In this document: piece after piece, positions 6,676-8,948 of the stretch
Layout of the letters: every line of letters starts with the position of its first letter
Position numbering within the stretch: the first letter of the stretch is position 1
NCBI GenBank assembly: GCA_021826605.1
Contig: JAKAZF010000078.1
Coordinates: 1-8,948, forward strand
DNA from: Planctomycetota bacterium
Lineage (GTDB): Bacteria; Planctomycetota; Phycisphaerae; WQYP01
DNA length: 8,948 nucleotides
Direction of reading: 5' to 3'
Program-made: the position numbers and the translations under genes
The notes under the pieces: generated by a model
Databases searched by the model: none
Told to the model about the DNA's origin: nothing
What the model saw: only the letters and a program-made list of their open reading frames with translations

Positions 6676-6690
6676 CCTCAAAATCTGAGG
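6676..6690. repeat. Short inverted repeat (hairpin) between convergent genes
   Basis: CCTCA (6676-6680) and TGAGG (6686-6690) flank a 5-base loop (AAATC), 5 bases after the candidate terminator stems. It is usable in either strand, but neither side has a clear T tract. It may be part of a compound or bidirectional termination region, or chance. Confidence 0.3.
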
Positions 6691-6745
6691 GCAATGCGTA
6701 GCAGTCGCCTGGCGATGACGTATCGACCCCGGATATTCAAGTTGC

Positions 6746-6773
6746 GATAACGGCATGTTGCATGACGCTTATT
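6746..6773. repeat. Imperfect hairpin in the convergent gap
   Basis: ATAACG (6747-6752) pairs with CG (6666-6667 shifted to 6766-6767) and TTAT (6769-6772) around one bulged C at 6768. Inside it, CATG (6754-6757) pairs with CATG (6761-6764) across TTG, with one G-A mismatch between the two helices. The total is about 10 pairs. It is a weak structure of unknown role, possibly part of the end of the - strand transcript. Confidence 0.2.
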
Positions 6774-6823
6774 TGAACGGACGCTTCCAGGCTTGCCATC
6801 GTGTAAGACTCACGGTAAAACAT

Positions 6824-8948
6824 TTACGGCAAATTCGCGGTTCCAACCGGTTCAATGAGTGTCACGCCTCCACTGGTCTTGGAGAGATTCCAGATAATGT
6901 GACGCGCCTGGCCATGAATACTTCCGCTGGCATTGGAGAAAATGGCATTTTGGCCATTAAGACCATACGCCTGCGCTATTTCGGTGGCAGCATCAAATGT
7001 CAGCATACCGGCGGCCAAGTTCAGGCCGCTGACTTGCAGTTCAGCAGTATTCGCGGTCACATGTTGCAACCGCGTTGGTCCGCCCATGCCCAGATCCACG
7101 CCATTCCTGGCCGCCGGGCCGGTATGATTTAATTTCGCCAGAATCTCATCGGCATCCAGCAATACCATGCCGGAATTGTGACTTGCAGCGTTACCAACGG
7201 CCGCTGTTGTGGGCGTGGGTAATGGTTTGGTGGGGCGGAACCGCAGGTGTACCTTACCGCGCAGATTAACCAGTCCGGTCCTGGCGTTATAGGTGAGTTC
7301 ATGCGCCCATGAAAACCCGCTTTGACCGCGTTGTTGCGCAGTGTTGGCAGTCGTGGCGGGGCGGTAGTCTTCCAGAACCATTTCGCCGGCGGCGGGAATT
7401 TTCAGCAATCCTTCAACCGCATTGTAAATGAGTTTGGGGCCATTCAGTCGCATACGCGTAAGGAGCGTTCCGGTTTTGCCATAGCTGGCATCACGCGCCA
7501 CGACGGTGTATCGGCCCATCGGACCCGAGGCAATTAACTGTGCCAGTTTCATCGCGTTGTGATCCGTCTTACGTCGCTGAAAATGAATCAGCATGGAGGG
7601 GGCTTGTAAGCTGCTGTGCTGGTCGGGCCGTCCCACAAGCGCTACACGCACGTTCCCGGCAAGTTTCGCCTGCTTGATTTTGGCTGAATACCGCATCTGT
7701 TTCAGCCATGACACCTCCACGCGCGGTTGTGCGGCTTTGGATGATTCCGGCATGCTCAATTCTCCGGCCCCCGGAACCGTCACCTGCTCAAGCTTGCGTT
7801 GCAATGTGATCGTCCGCCCCTTGAGCCAATCCGCTCCTTGATAAATGGTCGATTCGATGCTTCCTTTGCTGTCCGACCGCAGTGTCGCCGTGCCCGCCGC
7901 GCGATCGCCGGATAGTTCATATGCGGTAGCCGTAATTGGACGGCCGATATGATAAATATGGACAACGGTATTCTTCCATATCCGGAAGCGGCCGATCGTA
8001 TATCGTCCACCGAGATTGTCTGCTGCAGCGCCCGTTTCCGCCGTGTGCAAGCCGCTGCGGCTTATCAATCTGGCACGAAGCATGCCTCCAGTAATGTTAA
8101 ATTTTTCCGGAATGCCGCCGCTTTTGGTGGGCTTCTGGTAAAAAGTCAGTGCAATATGATCCGCAGCCTGCAATTCAGCCGGCACCGGAGCGCTGTGCGC
8201 AGCGGCTTGCCGGGTAAGAAGGACCAGATGTCGGCATGACATGCGGTTTGCATCCGCTGATGGCAGGCCCGCATTGGCCGATGAAATCGCCACATCTCCA
8301 TCAGCCGAAAAATAACTTAATGCGCTGCCCGAGTGCTTGCCAGCAATCTGTATGAACCGGGCGGTAAATGTTTGAGCGTGCAGGGACGTCTGATTATTGG
8401 TCAAGGCCGCCGCGCCGCTGAGCATAATTTCCTTAACCGCCAATTTACCTTGTCCAATCGCCGGAGTTGTGGACTTAGATGTATTCTGCGATGGTGCCAG
8501 CCGGACGGCCAGTTGCTTGAGCCAGGATCCATGCCATGGATTTTGGCCGCCTCCCGCACCGGTCATTTGAAAGAATCCCGGACCGGTGAGTGTGGCACGA
8601 TGCGTTAGGTTGCTGTATACCAGTGTTTCACAGGTAATGGAACCCATGGCCTTATCCCGAAGTTTCACCGGTTCTTTTCCTGTTGTCTGCATCGTGACAT
8701 CCTGTTGGGCGGAATCGTATGTCACCTTTCCTGCAAAGCCCGTTCGAGTGGGGCCATCGTGCATGACCACTGGTTTTCCCGGGTCGCCTGTGGCCTGAAG
8801 AAATACATCTCGGCTGCCAGCCAGAACCACCGGTGAATGACGTATAGGGCGCAATGCCAGCGGTCCAGTCCAGTGTATGACCAATGCAGGGCTTTTCGCT
8901 TTAGAAACAGCATGTTGCGACGGACGGGTTCTTTTCGCCGGAGGTGTG
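6824..8948 (-). CDS. Long OstA/LptA-like repeat-containing envelope protein (5' truncated)
   Basis: The - strand frame is open to the right edge, so only the last 707 codons are visible; the TTG at 8884 is probably internal because the frame continues upstream (TPPAKRTRPSQHAVSKAKSPA). No signal peptide can be judged without the N-terminus. Numbering from the 8884 codon, the protein is rich in alternating strands of the form 'Y-x-A-x(4)-L-x-G-x-V-x-L' followed by 'L-x-A-x-x-L-x-x-x'. Examples are VTYDSAQQDVTMQTTG (54-69), YSAKIKQAKLAGNVRVAL (399-416) and LTYNARTGLVNLRGKVHL (530-547). This resembles the OstA/LptA/LptC beta-jellyroll, which in LPS export forms a periplasmic bridge for lipid A-type glycolipids. 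Similar strands recur after Trp residues at 5, 121, 393, 526 and 665. At over 700 residues it is far longer than LptA (about 185) and lacks visible similarity to the LptD barrel. There are no enzyme motifs. Its function in this organism is not shown by the sequence; a hypothetical beta-repeat protein is the fallback call. Confidence 0.6.
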   Translation of the reverse strand, partial: TPPAKRTRPSQHAVSKAKSPALVIHWTGPLALRPIRHSPVVLAGSRDVFLQATGDPGKPVVMHDGPTRTGFAGKVTYDSAQQDVTMQTTGKEPVKLRDKAMGSITCETLVYSNLTHRATLTGPGFFQMTGAGGGQNPWHGSWLKQLAVRLAPSQNTSKSTTPAIGQGKLAVKEIMLSGAAALTNNQTSLHAQTFTARFIQIAGKHSGSALSYFSADGDVAISSANAGLPSADANRMSCRHLVLLTRQAAAHSAPVPAELQAADHIALTFYQKPTKSGGIPEKFNITGGMLRARLISRSGLHTAETGAAADNLGGRYTIGRFRIWKNTVVHIYHIGRPITATAYELSGDRAAGTATLRSDSKGSIESTIYQGADWLKGRTITLQRKLEQVTVPGAGELSMPESSKAAQPRVEVSWLKQMRYSAKIKQAKLAGNVRVALVGRPDQHSSLQAPSMLIHFQRRKTDHNAMKLAQLIASGPMGRYTVVARDASYGKTGTLLTRMRLNGPKLIYNAVEGLLKIPAAGEMVLEDYRPATTANTAQQRGQSGFSWAHELTYNARTGLVNLRGKVHLRFRPTKPLPTPTTAAVGNAASHNSGMVLLDADEILAKLNHTGPAARNGVDLGMGGPTRLQHVTANTAELQVSGLNLAAGMLTFDAATEIAQAYGLNGQNAIFSNASGSIHGQARHIIWNLSKTSGGVTLIEPVGTANLP

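Larger units (their letters stand above)
6570..6823. other. Convergent intergenic region, no gene seen
   Basis: This gap of 254 bases separates the 3' ends of murD (+) and the OstA-like gene (-). I see no credible small gene in either strand and no tRNA-like fold. It contains short inverted repeats at 6638-6654, 6655-6670, 6676-6690 and, imperfectly, 6746-6773, which are consistent with a transcription-ending region. A further weak repeat (GTAAA/TTTAC, 6815-6827) overlaps the - strand stop codon. Confidence 0.6.

Noticed and set aside
6705..6715. TCGCCTGGCGA palindrome as a hairpin
   Set aside because: The centre is a single base, so an RNA hairpin would need to open to four pairs; too weak to list.
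6508..6750. 80-codon + strand frame across the murD end and the convergent gap
   Set aside because: Half of it overlaps murD in another frame, it has no ribosome site or motif, and it runs through the inverted repeats.
6755..7132. 125-codon + strand frame opposite the OstA-like gene
   Set aside because: It is antisense to a 2.1 kb open frame with coherent beta-repeat character, and the product has no family signature.

Overview
The window carries seven protein-coding genes. Six read on the + strand as one tightly packed, co-directional run: the 3' part of lysS, a LolC/E-type permease, its LolD-type ATPase, tatC, pyrF and murD. The seventh is on the - strand, converges on murD and runs off the right edge; it is a long OstA/LptA-like envelope protein. 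I see no tRNA, rRNA, CRISPR array, insertion sequence or phage gene.

The organism is a Gram-negative-type (diderm) bacterium: it has lipoprotein-export (Lol-type) genes and an OstA-like protein next to a peptidoglycan precursor gene. Several details fit my memory of Planctomycetota, probably the Phycisphaerae. These are the LysS motif DYPAGLCPL, the long class of PyrF with DVKRGDIGHTS, a MurD with a GSVGKST P-loop, a TatC with a long extra periplasmic loop, and several starts without a clear Shine-Dalgarno sequence. This placement is an inference from family resemblance and was not tested by search.

Layout: 1-527 is the C-terminal catalytic part of lysyl-tRNA synthetase. After 55 bases the permease (586-2289) begins, and it overlaps the ATPase gene (2282-3028) by 8 bases, so the two are almost certainly translationally coupled. 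tatC (3044-4150) follows after 15 bases, pyrF (4218-5165) after 67, and murD (5199-6569) after 33. A 254-base convergent gap (6570-6823) holds several short inverted repeats that could end transcription. The last gene occupies 6824-8948 on the - strand and lacks its 5' end.

Functionally the + strand run mixes housekeeping steps (lysine charging, UMP synthesis, MurD ligase) with envelope machinery (lipoprotein release, Tat export of folded proteins). The - strand gene adds a probable outer-membrane glycolipid transport or OstA-type component. The less ordinary features are large periplasmic insertions in both the Lol-type permease and TatC, a single permease where many bacteria have two, and the repeat-built OstA-like protein. 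I found no convincing evidence of a wholly new system.
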